From NCBI RefSeq assembly GCF_900101865.1, contig NZ_FNAH01000006.1:1-64000 (forward strand): a stretch of 64,000 nucleotides of DNA, in the 5' to 3' direction. The notes beneath the pieces were generated by a model, which was not told where the DNA came from, did no database searches, and worked only from the letters and a program-made list of their open reading frames with translations. Shown one piece after another: positions 1 to 9,565 of this stretch; position 1 is the stretch's first letter; every line of letters begins with the position of its first letter. The translations under genes and the position numbers were made by a program. This DNA is from Paracoccus isoporae (GTDB taxonomy: Bacteria > Pseudomonadota > Alphaproteobacteria > Rhodobacterales > Rhodobacteraceae).

Positions 1-95
1 ATCGCCGCGGTCAGCGTCGTCTTGCCGTGGTCAACATGGCCGATCGTGCCAATGTTGACGTGCGGCTTGTTCCGTTCAAACTTAGCTTTTGCCAT
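1..95 (-). CDS. tuf: Elongation factor Tu, N-terminal fragment (runs off left edge)
   Basis: Reading leftward from the ATG at 95, the first 31 codons match the start of EF-Tu, including the GTP-binding loop GHVDHGKT at residues 19-26. EF-Tu carries aminoacyl-tRNA to the ribosome in the cytoplasm. A near-perfect AGGAGG lies a few bases before the start. The remaining roughly 360 codons lie outside the window. EF-G could share the P-loop but not the [19 protein letters not shown] opening, so the identification is secure although only the N-terminus is visible. Confidence 0.96.
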   Translation of the reverse strand, partial: MAKAKFERNKPHVNIGTIGHVDHGKTTLTAA

Positions 96-154
96 TGAGG
101 CCTCCTTGATCGGGGCAGATGGCTGTCCGCTCCCCGGTTGTCGTATCGGACGCG

Positions 155-183
155 GAAATAAAAGCTGATTCACGAAAAATCAA
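155..183 (-). promoter_or_regulatory. Candidate tuf promoter
   Basis: On the minus strand TTGATT (183-178) is followed after 17 bp by TATTTC (160-155), leaving a leader of about 55 nt before tuf. The -35 is reasonable and the -10 matches only partly, so this is a tentative sigma-70 promoter. Confidence 0.3.
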
Positions 184-258
184 GTGCAGCCGGGCCCGCT
201 TGTTATATGGTCCCGTGGCGGAACCGGGGGGCTGGATTTGCGTTCCATTTCCGCATCA

Positions 259-280
259 TGCCGCGGACCGATCCGCGGCA
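259..280. repeat. Perfect 9-bp inverted repeat before the DUF533 gene
   Basis: TGCCGCGGA (259-267) and TCCGCGGCA (272-280) are exact reverse complements separated by CCGA. The repeat sits just upstream of the Shine-Dalgarno of the gene at 304. It could be an operator or a leader hairpin, and no T-tract follows. Confidence 0.5.
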
Positions 281-303
281 TCCGTTCTGATTGGAGGACC
301 AAG

Positions 304-1197
304 ATGAGTCTGATGAAAACCCTCGCCCGCGTCGCCGGAGGCGTGATCCTGGCGAAAGGCCTGAGCAGCGTGATGAAAAACAACCAGCAGGGCCGGACAT
401 CCACCAGGTCGCGGCGCAGCGGCGGCGGGCTGCTTGACCAGCTCACCCGCGGCTCGCAGGGGTCGTCCTCCGGCGGGATCGGTGATCTGCTCGGCGGATT
501 GCTGGGCGGCCAGTCGGGCGGCAGCGGAACCGGGCGGCGCTATGGCGGGCCGAACTCGACCGGCGCGTCGGGCGGGCTTGGCGGCATCCTCGACCAGTTG
601 ACCAATTCCGGCCGCAGCGCCGGCGGCGGCGGCATCCTTGACCAGGTCTCGGGCGGCAGCCGCAGCACGCGCGCCGGACAGGGTGGCGGGCTCGGTGATC
701 TGCTGGGTGGCATGCTGGGCGGTGCGGCCGCGGGCGGGCTGGCCAGCCGTGGGGCGCAGGAACAGAATGACGCCTCCTTCGGGGAACTGCTGAACGACTC
801 GCTCAGCAATGGCGGCGAGCCGGAGGTCGCTCCCACCGCGGAACAGAATGCCGTGGCCGGGCTGATGCTGCGCGCGATGATCCAGGCCGCCAAGGCCGAC
901 GGCAAGATCGACGATGCCGAGAAGGACCGCCTTCTGGGCGAACTCGGCGATCTGGACGAGGAGGAGCGCCAGTTCATCCGCGAACAAATGGCCGCCCCCG
1001 TCGATGCGCAGGCGCTCGCCCGCGACGTGCCGAAAGGGCTGGAGCCGCAGGTCTATCTGATGTCGATCATGGCGATCGATTTCGACAGCCAGGAGGAGGC
1101 GCAGTATCTGCATCAGCTTGCGCAGGCGCTTGGACTTCAGCCGCAGACGATCAACCAGATCCATGACGAGGTCGGCGTCCAGAACCTCTATAGCTGA
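304..1197 (+). CDS. DUF533 (TerB-like) protein
   Basis: A 297-residue protein in two parts. Residues 1 to about 170 are rich in glycine and serine with recurring GGLLDQL / GGILDQ / LGGLLGG blocks. The last 110 residues form an acidic helical domain (LRAMIQAAKADGKIDDAEKDR) typical of DUF533 and related to the TerB fold. Relatives are often annotated as tellurite-resistance or inner-membrane YebE-like proteins, but no activity is established. The ATG at 304 is chosen because GGAGG lies just before it (TTGGAGGACCAAG); the frame is open further upstream from 184 but without a ribosome site. A hairpin terminator follows at 1252. Confidence 0.85.
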   Translation: MSLMKTLARVAGGVILAKGLSSVMKNNQQGRTSTRSRRSGGGLLDQLTRGSQGSSSGGIGDLLGGLLGGQSGGSGTGRRYGGPNSTGASGGLGGILDQLTNSGRSAGGGGILDQVSGGSRSTRAGQGGGLGDLLGGMLGGAAAGGLASRGAQEQNDASFGELLNDSLSNGGEPEVAPTAEQNAVAGLMLRAMIQAAKADGKIDDAEKDRLLGELGDLDEEERQFIREQMAAPVDAQALARDVPKGLEPQVYLMSIMAIDFDSQEEAQYLHQLAQALGLQPQTINQIHDEVGVQNLYS

Positions 1198-1251
1198 CGC
1201 GAATGGATCGCCTGACGCGATCCGTCTGCTGTCAATTGACAATAATTTCAC

Positions 1252-1277
1252 CGCCGCCCGAACTTCGGGCGGCGTTT
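1252..1277 (+). terminator. Hairpin terminator after the DUF533 gene
   Basis: CGCCGCCCG (1252-1260) pairs perfectly with CGGGCGGCG (1266-1274) around AACTT and is followed by TTT. It sits 55 bp after the stop codon. Confidence 0.6.
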
Positions 1278-1385
1278 GCGCATTGATTTGTCATGTCAGC
1301 CAGGCAGAGTGAACCTGCCAACCGGCGGTGGCACCGTATCTCGTGACGGACGGGCGCCGCCTGCACGCCATGAAAGGGAATTGAA

Positions 1386-1835
1386 ATGCGCCAGCTCATC
1401 CTCGCCAGTGCTCTTGCCGTCCTGCCGCTTGCCGCGGCCGCCCAGGACGATCCCGTCAGCCAGGCCATCGAGGCCCGGCAGAGCTTCTATACGCTGCTTG
1501 GCGCCAATATGGGCGCGCTATCCGCCATGGCGAAGGGCGACATGGAGTATGACGAGGAACTGGTCGCGCGCCATGCCGCCAATATCGAGGCACTGACACA
1601 ATATTTCGTGCCGATGCATTTCATCGAAGGCAGTTCCAACGCCGAGGCGGAGAATACCGACGCGCTGCCCGCCATCTGGGAAAACCGCGACGATTTCGAG
1701 GCCAAGTTCGCCGCGCTCGGTGAGGCGGCGGCCGGGGCCAGCGATGCCGTCCGGGGCGGCCAGGGCAATATCGGCCCGGTGCTCGGCCAACTCGGCGGGG
1801 CCTGCAAGGCCTGCCACGACGACTACCGGGATTGA
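1386..1835 (+). CDS. Cytochrome c' (class II c-type cytochrome)
   Basis: A 149-residue periplasmic precursor. Residues 1-19 are a signal peptide ending in AAAA before QDD. The single haem-binding CKACH motif is at residues 140-144, close to the C-terminus, as expected for four-helix class II cytochromes. Members of this family bind NO and are linked to nitrosative-stress protection in Rhodobacter relatives. It is followed at once by a cytochrome b561-type gene, a pairing seen in related bacteria. The Ccm genes in this window would attach its haem. The specific physiological role is inferred. Confidence 0.88.
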   Translation: MRQLILASALAVLPLAAAAQDDPVSQAIEARQSFYTLLGANMGALSAMAKGDMEYDEELVARHAANIEALTQYFVPMHFIEGSSNAEAENTDALPAIWENRDDFEAKFAALGEAAAGASDAVRGGQGNIGPVLGQLGGACKACHDDYRD

Positions 1836-1837
1836 GC

Positions 1838-2431
1838 ATGGCGGAGCCGGGCCGGACACCGCGCGAGATCCGCCTGTGGGATCCGGCCTTGCGGCTGTTC
1901 CACTGGCTGCTCGCCGTCTTCGTGATTGCCGCCTGGCTGCTGGGGAAATACGGCCCCGATGTGATGACGCTGCATTTCTATTGCGGCTATGCAGTGGCCG
2001 GGCTGCTGATCTTTCGGCTGGTCTGGGGCTTCGTCGGGCCTGCACCCGCGCGTTTCTCCAGTTTCCTGCGCGGTCCCGGCAAGGTGTCGGATTACACCCG
2101 TCACATGTTCCTGCGCGAGCCAAGCTACTGGCCCGGCCACAACCCGCTGGGTGCATTGTCGGTCATCGCAATGCTGGCGGTGCTGGCCGGGCAGGTCACG
2201 ACCGGGCTGATCTCGGATCCCGAGGATTACATCAATGTCGGTCCGCTGGCCGGTTATGTCGGGTCCGATGTCAGCACCGGCGCGGTGGACTGGCACGAGT
2301 TGGGCGCGAATATCGTGCTGGTGCTGGTGCTGCTGCACTTGGCGATCATCCTGTTCTACCGGCTCTGGAAGCGGGAGGATCTCGTCAAGCCCATGCTGAC
2401 CGGGCGCAAGCTGGTGAAGGACCGCGACTGA
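1838..2431 (+). CDS. Cytochrome b561 family membrane protein
   Basis: A 197-residue integral membrane protein opening with LWDPALRLFHWLLAVFVIAAW, characteristic of the bacterial/Ni-hydrogenase b561 fold with four helices that hold b-type haem through histidines (FHW near the first helix, DWHELG and LLHLAI in the last). It probably passes quinol-derived electrons to a periplasmic partner; the neighbouring cytochrome c' is the obvious candidate. The ATG at 1838 lies 3 bp beyond the cytochrome c' stop. A TTG at 1832 would overlap that stop and is a less likely alternative. Translational coupling is probable. Confidence 0.85.
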   Translation: MAEPGRTPREIRLWDPALRLFHWLLAVFVIAAWLLGKYGPDVMTLHFYCGYAVAGLLIFRLVWGFVGPAPARFSSFLRGPGKVSDYTRHMFLREPSYWPGHNPLGALSVIAMLAVLAGQVTTGLISDPEDYINVGPLAGYVGSDVSTGAVDWHELGANIVLVLVLLHLAIILFYRLWKREDLVKPMLTGRKLVKDRD

Positions 2432-2571
2432 GCGGTTGTGCCCGCGGCCTCCCCCGCCGGGGGCATTGCATTGATCGAATCGCGCCGGCATGTGATAATG
2501 ATCCCACGGCGCTGCGTCTGATCGCGGCGCCGCGAAGGCCCTGACGTGACCTGCACGAAAGGAGCAATGTC

Positions 2572-2718
2572 ATGACCAAACTCCTGACCGCGGCAGCCGC
2601 CGCCGGATTTGCGCTTCTGGCCGCACTTCCGGCATCCGCCGGCTGCACGGGCGTTCCGCATGACAAATCGGCCGAAACATCGGAGCCGGTTGTCATTCCC
2701 AAGGACGTGAACGCCTGA
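2572..2718 (+). CDS. Small secreted peptide, 48 residues
   Basis: A short ORF with a good ribosome site (AAAGGAG about 7 bp before ATG). Residues 1-23 are a clear signal peptide (MTKLLTAAAAAG followed by leucines and ending ASA). The mature part would be only about 25 residues, with one cysteine directly after the predicted cleavage site and a C-terminal PKDVNA. A lipoprotein signal is not convincing because the box before Cys reads SAG. Codon use is like the neighbours. A perfect hairpin follows within 10 bp. Function unknown. Confidence 0.65.
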   Translation: MTKLLTAAAAAGFALLAALPASAGCTGVPHDKSAETSEPVVIPKDVNA

Positions 2719-2725
2719 CTGTGAC

Positions 2726-2750
2726 GCAGGGCGGGATCATCCCGCCCTGC
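2726..2750. terminator. Hairpin between convergent small-peptide gene and parC
   Basis: GCAGGGCGGGAT (2726-2737) and ATCCCGCCCTGC (2739-2750) are exact reverse complements. It lies between two convergent genes and could stop transcription from both sides, although no T-run follows in either direction. Confidence 0.5.
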
Positions 2751-2786
2751 TGACCATCGGCCATGGCGTGACACCCCCGCTGACGC

Positions 2787-5036
2787 TCAGTTGAACTTGT
2801 TGTCGCGTGGAAAGCCGCGCGGTGCCATGCGTCCGGCGCTCGCGCGCTTTCCCAGCCATTCGCCCAGATCGGCCTCGGTTCTCGTGCGACCGCCGCTTTC
2901 CTGCCAGCGCAGCCCGTCAGCCAGGGTGATGCAGGTCGCATCCGACAGGCCGCCATCCTTGAACTTCTGCAACCGCACCCCCTTGCCGCGCGACATCTCA
3001 GGCAATTCGCTCAGCGCAAAGACCAGCATCTTGCGGTTCTCGCCCACCGTCACGACGTGATCGCCCGCAACGGGGCGGCACAGCAACGCATGACCGTTCA
3101 GCACCTGCTTGCCGGATTTCGTCTGCGCGATGATGTCGGCGGCATTCACCACGAACCCATCCCCGGCCCTGGAGGCCAGCAGATATTTCGCGCCTTCGCG
3201 CCACGGGAACAGATCGATGATCGCCGCATCGTTGGGCAGATCGACCATCAGCCGCACCGGCTCGCCCAGGCCGCGCCCGCCGGGCAGGTCATTGGCCGAC
3301 AAGGTGTAGAACCGGCCATTCGAGCCGTAGAGGACCAGCTTGTCGGTGGTCTCGGCGTGGAAGGCCATGAACGGGCCGTCGCCGTCGCGGAACTTGACCT
3401 CGGCCTCCAGCGGCTGATGGCCCTTCATGGCGCGGATCCAGCCCATTTTCGACACGATCACCGTCACCGGCTCGCGCTCGATCATCGCGTCCAGATTGAC
3501 CGGCTGCTCGTTCGCCGCGGCCGAAATCTCGGTCCGCCGCATGCCGCCATCGGCCGATTTGCCGAACTGGCTGCGCACCTCGCGCAGCTCTTCGGTGATG
3601 CGGCCCCATTGCAGCCCCTCATCCGCCACGAGCGCAACCAGCCCGCGCTGCTCTTCCAGCAGCGCGTCGCGCTCGGCCCGCAGTTCGATCTCCTCGAGCT
3701 TGCGCAGCGCGCGCAGGCGCATGTTCAGGATTGCCTCGGCCTGAACCTCGGTCAGATGCAGCGTGTAGCCCGTCGCGGCACCCCAGTTCTCCGCAATCAG
3801 ACCGGCCTTCGGATCGTCATCGAACCGGATGATCTCGATCACGCGATCCAGGTTCAGGAAGGCGACGATATAGCCCTCCAGCACCTCCAGCCGCGCTTCG
3901 ATCTTGCCCAGCCGGAACTGCGAGCGGCGCAGCAGAACCTCGCGCCGGTGATCGAGAAACGCGCGCAGCACCTCCTTGAGCGAGCAGACCTTGGGCACGC
4001 GGCCGTCGATCAGCACATTCATGTTCAACCCGAAGCGGGTCTCCAGGTCGGATGCGCGGAACAGCGCCGCCATCATCTGCGCCGGATCGACGCTGCGGGT
4101 CTTCGGCTCCAGCACGATGCGCACATCCTCGGCGGATTCGTCGCGCACATCGGCCAGGATCGGCATCTTCTTCAGCTGGATCAGCTCGGCCAGCCGCTCG
4201 ATCAGCTTGGATTTCTGCACCTGATAGGGGATCTCGGTGACCACCACCTGCCAGGTGCCGCGGCCCAGATCCTCCTGCGTCCACCGCGCCCGCAGCCGCA
4301 GGCTGCCGCGCCCGGTCCGGTAGGCCTCGCGCAGGGTCTCGGCATCCTCGACCAGCACCCCGCCGGTGGGGAAATCCGGACCCTGCACGAAATTCAGCAG
4401 CGTATCGTCGCGCGCATCGGGCGATTTGATCAGATGCAGGCAGGCGTCGATCACCTCATGCAGGTTATGCGGCGGGATATTCGTGGCCATGCCCACCGCG
4501 ATGCCGGACGCGCCGTTGCACAGCAGGTTCGGAAACGCCGCGGGCAGCACCACCGGCTCGGTCAGCGTGCCGTCGTAATTGGGCCGGAACTCCACCGAAT
4601 CCTCGGCCAGCCCGTCCATCAGCGCACTGCCCGGTTCGGCCAGACGCGCCTCGGTGTAGCGCGAGGCAGCGGGGCTGTCGCCATCGATATTGCCGAAATT
4701 GCCCTGCCCGTCCACCAGCGGGTAGCGCATGGCGAAATCCTGCGCCAGCCGCGCCATGGCATCGTAAATCGCGGCGTCGCCGTGCGGGTGGTAATTGCCC
4801 ATCACGTCGCCGGCGATCTTGGCGGATTTCCGGAAGGCGCCATTCGGCGCCAGACGCAATTCGCGCATCGCATACAGGATGCGGCGATGCACCGGCTTCA
4901 GCCCGTCCCGCGCATCGGGCAGCGCCCGGTTCATGATCGTGGACAGCGCGTAGGTCAGATAGCGCTCGCCAATGGCACGCGACAACGGCTCGGCGCTGAG
5001 GTTCTCGGGCGGCTCGGGGGTCAGATCGTCAGACAT
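2787..5036 (-). CDS. parC: DNA topoisomerase IV subunit A
   Basis: At 749 residues it fits ParC rather than the longer GyrA. The DNA-cleaving tyrosine is Y127 in [10 protein letters not shown], preceded by the winged-helix segment [13 protein letters not shown] (82-94). A C-terminal beta-propeller region follows. ParC decatenates daughter chromosomes with ParE. The position equal to E. coli Ser80 is alanine (A88) and that of Glu84 is aspartate (D92); substitutions at these sites are known to lower quinolone binding in other bacteria. The gene stands alone, convergent with the small-peptide gene and divergent from the SH3 gene. Confidence 0.93.
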   Translation of the reverse strand: MSDDLTPEPPENLSAEPLSRAIGERYLTYALSTIMNRALPDARDGLKPVHRRILYAMRELRLAPNGAFRKSAKIAGDVMGNYHPHGDAAIYDAMARLAQDFAMRYPLVDGQGNFGNIDGDSPAASRYTEARLAEPGSALMDGLAEDSVEFRPNYDGTLTEPVVLPAAFPNLLCNGASGIAVGMATNIPPHNLHEVIDACLHLIKSPDARDDTLLNFVQGPDFPTGGVLVEDAETLREAYRTGRGSLRLRARWTQEDLGRGTWQVVVTEIPYQVQKSKLIERLAELIQLKKMPILADVRDESAEDVRIVLEPKTRSVDPAQMMAALFRASDLETRFGLNMNVLIDGRVPKVCSLKEVLRAFLDHRREVLLRRSQFRLGKIEARLEVLEGYIVAFLNLDRVIEIIRFDDDPKAGLIAENWGAATGYTLHLTEVQAEAILNMRLRALRKLEEIELRAERDALLEEQRGLVALVADEGLQWGRITEELREVRSQFGKSADGGMRRTEISAAANEQPVNLDAMIEREPVTVIVSKMGWIRAMKGHQPLEAEVKFRDGDGPFMAFHAETTDKLVLYGSNGRFYTLSANDLPGGRGLGEPVRLMVDLPNDAAIIDLFPWREGAKYLLASRAGDGFVVNAADIIAQTKSGKQVLNGHALLCRPVAGDHVVTVGENRKMLVFALSELPEMSRGKGVRLQKFKDGGLSDATCITLADGLRWQESGGRTRTEADLGEWLGKRASAGRMAPRGFPRDNKFN

Positions 5037-5186
5037 GGGACGGATTTAGGCCGCGCGGCCCAGCCGGTCCAGTCGGAATTTCCCGCCCGGCCGATCTTCG
5101 CGGAACGGCTGTCACGGCAGAAGCGTTCAGCCAGCGTATCGCGGTGCGTCAAGATGCCGTATATTATGGTTAACGGGTGAGGGAAC

Positions 5187-5687
5187 ATGTTCAAACTTAT
5201 CTTCCTGACGCTTCTGGCGTTCGTCGTGGTGCTGACCGTCTTCGGTGATGGCGAGGGGCGGCGCGTCGCGCAGCCCGAACCGCAGGCGGCCGCCGCCAGC
5301 ACGCCCGACCCCGACAGCCCGGATGCCGAGGCAGCGGCAGAGGCAGCGGCCGAACGCGCCGCCGAAGAAAGCGCCGCCGCGGTGGAGCAGACGCCTGAGC
5401 AGCAGCCGAAATTCGCCGGGCCGGATCTGCGCCCCTCGCCCGAATTCGCCGGGCAGGAGCCGCAGGAGACCCTGTCCGACGCGCCGACCGATACGCTCTA
5501 TGTCACAGGCAATACGGTGAATTTCCGCGCCGGACCCTCCACCAGCGATCAGGTGGTCGGCCGCTTGTCGCGCGGCCAGATGGTGACGGCGATCGGCACG
5601 CGGGATGGCGACTGGATCGAGCTGCGCGACGGTCAGGGCCGGACCGGGTTCATGTCGGCGCAGTTCCTGTCCGCCAGCCGCCCCTGA
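5187..5687 (+). CDS. SH3-domain protein, membrane-anchored or exported
   Basis: A 166-residue protein with an N-terminal hydrophobic segment (FKLIFLTLLAFVVVLTVFG), then an Ala/Glu/Pro-rich low-complexity stretch to about residue 95, then a bacterial SH3 domain (LYVTGNTVNFRAGPSTSDQVV... GWIEL-like WIELRDGQGRTGFM). Such domains usually bind peptidoglycan or the cell wall. GGGAACATG context gives a weak ribosome site. It is convergent with murD, 6 bp apart. Function beyond envelope association is unknown. Confidence 0.78.
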   Translation: MFKLIFLTLLAFVVVLTVFGDGEGRRVAQPEPQAAAASTPDPDSPDAEAAAEAAAERAAEESAAAVEQTPEQQPKFAGPDLRPSPEFAGQEPQETLSDAPTDTLYVTGNTVNFRAGPSTSDQVVGRLSRGQMVTAIGTRDGDWIELRDGQGRTGFMSAQFLSASRP

Positions 5688-5693
5688 CCGCCC

Positions 5694-7094
5694 TTACGAC
5701 CCAAGCGCGTTGACAAGCGCGGTGAAATGCTCGCCGCGTTTCTCGAAATTCGGATACTGGTCGAAGCTGGCAGCGGCCGGCGCCAGCAGGACCGTATCGC
5801 CCGGCAGCGCCTCGGCATGCGCCCGCGCAAGCGCCGCGTCCATCCCGTCGAAGACCTCATAGGGCGTGCCCGCCAGTTGCAGCGCGAAATCGGGGCCCGA
5901 GTGACCGATCAGATAGGCTTTGACCACATGGCCCAGATGCGGCTGCAGCGCGGCGATGCCGCCATCCTTGCCCAGCCCGCCCGCGATCCAGCGAATATTC
6001 TTGAACGCCTGCAACGCCTGTTCCGCCGCATCGACATTGGTGGCCTTGGAATCGTTGACATAGCGGACGCCGTCCAGTTCGCGCACCGTCTGGCTGCGAT
6101 GCGGCAGGCCGCCGAAGCTGCGAAACGCCGCCTCGATCTCGCGCGGGGCGATGCCGATGGCGCGGCAGGCCGCGTAGGCCGCGCAGGCGTTCTGATGGTT
6201 ATGCGCGCCGGGCAGGCCGGTGATCTCTCGCAGATCGACCGACGCCACCTGCCTTCCCTTGCGGTATTCGCTGAGAAACCCCTTGCGGGCGAACACGCCC
6301 CAGGCGAATCTCTCGAGCTTCTGACCGGAGGAGATGCGGATCACCCGGTCATCGCCCGGCCCCTGCCCCATCTGGTTGGCGAGATAGCGCCCCTCGACCT
6401 CATCGACCCCGATCACGCAGCGATCCGGCCCGCCCTCGGCAAAGAGCCGGCGCTTGGCCGCGAAATAGCCGCCCGGTCCGCCGTGACGGTCCAGATGATC
6501 CGGCGACAGATTGGTGAAGACGGCCACATCCGGGGTCAGCGCGCGCGCCAGATCGGTCTGATAGGAGGACAGCTCGATCACCACCACCTCGCCGTCATGG
6601 GCCGGTTCCAGCGACAGAACGCCGGTGCCGATATTGCCGCCCATCTGCGCGGGCCGACCGACGCTGGTGAGGATGTGATGGATCAGCGCCGTGGTCGTGG
6701 ATTTCCCGTTCGAGCCGGTCACCGTGATGACCTTCGGCGTCGTCCCGAAGTTGTCCCAGTCCGGCGTGGCAAAGCTGCGGAAAAACAGCCCGATATCGTT
6801 GTCGACCGGCACACCCAGATCGAGTGCACGGGCGATGACCGGGTTCGGATCGGGATAGAGATGCGGGATACCGGGCGAGGTAATCAGCGCCGCAATCCCC
6901 TCCCACGCGTCGGCGCGGTTCAGATCGCGCAGCTCCAACCCCTCGGCCTCGGCCTGCGCGCGGGCCTCCTGCCCGTCATCCCAGACGACGACATGCGCCC
7001 CGCCCGCCTTCAGCGCGGCGGCGGTGGCTTTGCCGGAGCGGCCGAGGCCCAGAACGGCGATGGTCTGGCCGGTGACGCCTTGGACGGGGATCAT
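5694..7094 (-). CDS. murD: UDP-N-acetylmuramoyl-L-alanine--D-glutamate ligase
   Basis: A 466-residue Mur ligase that adds D-Glu to UDP-MurNAc-L-Ala in cytoplasmic peptidoglycan precursor synthesis. The N-terminal Rossmann-like domain opens with [12 protein letters not shown], the ATP-binding loop is [13 protein letters not shown], and the C-terminal domain carries [15 protein letters not shown], typical of MurD. It is the last gene of the minus-strand division cluster, 4 bp after mraY. In many alphaproteobacteria ftsW and murG follow; here the cluster stops against the convergent SH3 gene. Confidence 0.95.
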   Translation of the reverse strand: MIPVQGVTGQTIAVLGLGRSGKATAAALKAGGAHVVVWDDGQEARAQAEAEGLELRDLNRADAWEGIAALITSPGIPHLYPDPNPVIARALDLGVPVDNDIGLFFRSFATPDWDNFGTTPKVITVTGSNGKSTTTALIHHILTSVGRPAQMGGNIGTGVLSLEPAHDGEVVVIELSSYQTDLARALTPDVAVFTNLSPDHLDRHGGPGGYFAAKRRLFAEGGPDRCVIGVDEVEGRYLANQMGQGPGDDRVIRISSGQKLERFAWGVFARKGFLSEYRKGRQVASVDLREITGLPGAHNHQNACAAYAACRAIGIAPREIEAAFRSFGGLPHRSQTVRELDGVRYVNDSKATNVDAAEQALQAFKNIRWIAGGLGKDGGIAALQPHLGHVVKAYLIGHSGPDFALQLAGTPYEVFDGMDAALARAHAEALPGDTVLLAPAAASFDQYPNFEKRGEHFTALVNALGS

Positions 7095-7098
7095 CGGT

Positions 7099-8181
7099 CT
7101 ACCGCAGCTTCAGCGTGGCCAGCCCGATTAGGGCGAGCACAAGTGCGATGATCCAGAACCGGATGACGATCTGGCTTTCCTTCCATCCCTTCTTTTCGAA
7201 ATGGTGATGGATCGGGGCCATCAGGAAGACCCGCTTGCCGGTGCGCTTGAAATACAGCACCTGGATGATGACCGACAGCGCCTCGACCACGAACAGCCCG
7301 CCGACGATGGCCAGCACGATCTCGTGCTTGGTGACGACGGCAATGGCGCCCAACGCCCCGCCAAGCGCAAGGCTGCCGGTATCGCCCATGAACACCGCCG
7401 CGGGCGGGGCGTTATACCACAAGAACCCCAGCCCGCCGCCGATCAGCGCCGCAACGAAGATCACCAGCTCGCCCGATCCGGGCACGCCGTGCAGGCCCAG
7501 GTAATCCGCGAAATTGGCGTTGCCGACCATATAGGCGATGACCCCGAACGTGGCCGCCGCAATCATCACCGGCATGATCGCCAACCCGTCCAGCCCGTCG
7601 GTCAGGTTCACCGCATTGGCCGCGCCGACTATCACGATCATCGCGAAGGGCACGAACAGGATCGACATGTTCAAGAGCGCATCCTTGAAGAAGGGAAACG
7701 CCACCTGCCCGGTCAGCCCGGCGGGATGGAGGAACATCGTCCAGGCCGAGGCCAGCAGCGCCAGCCCGAAGCCGAGCGCCATGCGGGTGCGGCCCGAGAC
7801 CCCGTGCGTGGTGTGTTTCGACACCTTGGCGTAATCATCCGCGAACCCGATCGCGGCATAGCCGTAAGTCACCATCAGCACGATCCAGACATAGGCGTTG
7901 GACAGCCGCGCCCACATCAGCGTGCCCACCAGCAGCGCCGACAGGATCAATATGCCCCCCATGGTCGGGGTGCCGGCCTTGACGAAATGCCCCTCCGGCC
8001 CGTCATCGCGGATCGGCTGGCCCTTTTTCTGGACCCGGCGCAGATAGTCGATCAGCGGCTTGCCGAAGATGAATGCGAAAAGCAGCGCCGTGAAGAACGC
8101 GCCGCCGGCGCGGAAGGTGATATATCGGAACAGGTTGAACACCCCGTCCCCGCCATTCAGTTCGGACAGCCAGTACAGCAT
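7099..8181 (-). CDS. mraY: Phospho-N-acetylmuramoyl-pentapeptide transferase
   Basis: A 360-residue multi-pass membrane enzyme that transfers phospho-MurNAc-pentapeptide to undecaprenyl phosphate, making lipid I. Diagnostic motifs are GFADDYAKV (catalytic aspartates), [13 protein letters not shown], and the [11 protein letters not shown] loop near the C-terminus. The frame is open to 8232, but the true start is the ATG at 8181 ([11 protein letters not shown]), conserved in MraY and 4 bp after the murF stop. Confidence 0.95.
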   Translation of the reverse strand: MLYWLSELNGGDGVFNLFRYITFRAGGAFFTALLFAFIFGKPLIDYLRRVQKKGQPIRDDGPEGHFVKAGTPTMGGILILSALLVGTLMWARLSNAYVWIVLMVTYGYAAIGFADDYAKVSKHTTHGVSGRTRMALGFGLALLASAWTMFLHPAGLTGQVAFPFFKDALLNMSILFVPFAMIVIVGAANAVNLTDGLDGLAIMPVMIAAATFGVIAYMVGNANFADYLGLHGVPGSGELVIFVAALIGGGLGFLWYNAPPAAVFMGDTGSLALGGALGAIAVVTKHEIVLAIVGGLFVVEALSVIIQVLYFKRTGKRVFLMAPIHHHFEKKGWKESQIVIRFWIIALVLALIGLATLKLR

Positions 8182-8185
8182 TGTC

Positions 8186-9565
8186 TTACGCCCTCGTTCT
8201 GCCGACCGTGTTCCCGGCCTTGCGCATCGCATCCACGACGCGGCTGATATACGAGCTCTTGGAGCCCTTAACGATGACCGTATCGCCGGGACGGATCAGT
8301 TCGTCCAGACGCGCGGCCAGCTCATCGGCGGTTTCCGCCCAGATCCCGCGCTTTTCCGGCGGCAGCGCGTCATGGAGATGTCGCATCAGCGGGCCTGCCG
8401 CATGGACCACATCCACCGACGCCATGGCGGCGTCGCAGGCGAGGCCGCGGTGATCCTCGATCTCGGCCGGTCCCAGCTCCAGCATGTCGCCCAGGATCGC
8501 CACCCGGCGCACGCCGGGCAGCAGGGCCAGCGTGGCCAGCCCCGCCCGCATGGAGCTGGGATTGGCGTTGAACGCATCATCGATCAGGCGGATCTCGCCC
8601 AGCTCCTCGACCCGTCCGCGGCCCTGCGGGGGCAGCCAGTCGGACAGCGATTTCGCCGCCTCGATCACATCCGCCCCGATGGCGCTGACCGTGGCCAGCA
8701 CGCCGACCGCGTTTGCCGCGAAATGCGTGCCGACCGATTGCAGCGAGAAGTTGATCGGCTTGCCCGACAAGGTGGCGCGCAGATCCATCCGCTCGCCTTC
8801 GACGGCAGAGGAGACCAGCCGGGCCTCGCCCTCATCGCCAAAGCTCAGGATCGGCGCGCCGGCCGCATCCGCGGCATCGCGCAGAAGCCAGGTGGTGGAG
8901 AGCCCCGTGGGGATGATCGCCGCCCCACCCGGCACCAGCCCCTCGAAGATGGCAGCCTTCTCGCGCGCGATCCCCTCCAGCCCGTCAAAGGCGCCCATAT
9001 GGGCGGCGGCGATGGTGGTGATCAGCGCCGCATGCGGCCGGGCCATGCGGGCCAGCGGCGCGATCTCGCCGGGGTTGCTCATGCCGATCTCGATAATGGC
9101 GAAATCGCTGTCCACCGGCATGCGCGCCAGCGTCAGCGGCACGCCCCAATGGTTGTTGTAAGACGCCTCCGCCGCATGGACCTTGCCCTGTTTCGACAGC
9201 GCCGCGCGCAGCATCTCCTTGGTCGAGGTCTTGCCGACCGACCCGGTCACGCCGATGACCTTGCCCTGCATCCGCGCGCGCCCTGCCCGGCCAAGATCGC
9301 CGAGCGCATCCAGAACGTCATCGACGATCAGCAACGGCGCATCCTTGGTCACGCCCTCCGGCACCCGGCTGACAAGTGCCGCGGCCGCGCCCTTTTCCAG
9401 GGCCTGCGCGACGAATTCATGCCCGTCGCGCCGGTCGGTCAGCGCCACGAACAGATCGCCCTGCCGGATCGAGCGCGTGTCGATGCTGACCCCCTGGGCC
9501 CGCCAGTCGCGCGTGGTTCTGCCGCCCGTTGCGCGGACCGCATCCTCCGAATTCCACAAGGCCAT
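8186..9565 (-). CDS. murF: UDP-N-acetylmuramoyl-tripeptide--D-alanyl-D-alanine ligase
   Basis: A 459-residue ligase that adds D-Ala-D-Ala to complete the UDP-MurNAc-pentapeptide. Visible are the N-terminal substrate-binding motif [16 protein letters not shown], the ATP loop [26 protein letters not shown] and IGMSNPGEI, all typical of MurF. The ATG at 9565 overlaps the murE stop by one base (TGATG), which fits translational coupling. An upstream TTG at 9568 is possible but unnecessary. Confidence 0.94.
   Translation of the reverse strand: MALWNSEDAVRATGGRTTRDWRAQGVSIDTRSIRQGDLFVALTDRRDGHEFVAQALEKGAAAALVSRVPEGVTKDAPLLIVDDVLDALGDLGRAGRARMQGKVIGVTGSVGKTSTKEMLRAALSKQGKVHAAEASYNNHWGVPLTLARMPVDSDFAIIEIGMSNPGEIAPLARMARPHAALITTIAAAHMGAFDGLEGIAREKAAIFEGLVPGGAAIIPTGLSTTWLLRDAADAAGAPILSFGDEGEARLVSSAVEGERMDLRATLSGKPINFSLQSVGTHFAANAVGVLATVSAIGADVIEAAKSLSDWLPPQGRGRVEELGEIRLIDDAFNANPSSMRAGLATLALLPGVRRVAILGDMLELGPAEIEDHRGLACDAAMASVDVVHAAGPLMRHLHDALPPEKRGIWAETADELAARLDELIRPGDTVIVKGSKSSYISRVVDAMRKAGNTVGRTRA

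Noticed and set aside
1231..1241. TTGACA as a promoter for the cytochrome c' gene
   Set aside because: The matching -10 position falls inside the terminator hairpin at 1252, so it is unlikely to be used.
2787..5036. Gyrase subunit A instead of topoisomerase IV subunit A
   Set aside because: Length of 749 and the [18 protein letters not shown] form fit ParC; GyrA is about 100 or more residues longer.
3057..5180. Long plus-strand frame opposite parC
   Set aside because: Antisense shadow in GC-rich DNA; rich in His/Arg/Gln with no domain, while the opposite strand encodes a complete ParC. The same applies to frames opposite murD, mraY, murF, ftsI, acnA, secD and ileS.
8182..8232. Upstream extension of mraY
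   Set aside because: The extra 17 residues ([17 protein letters not shown]) overlap the end of murF and do not match MraY, which begins MLYWL.
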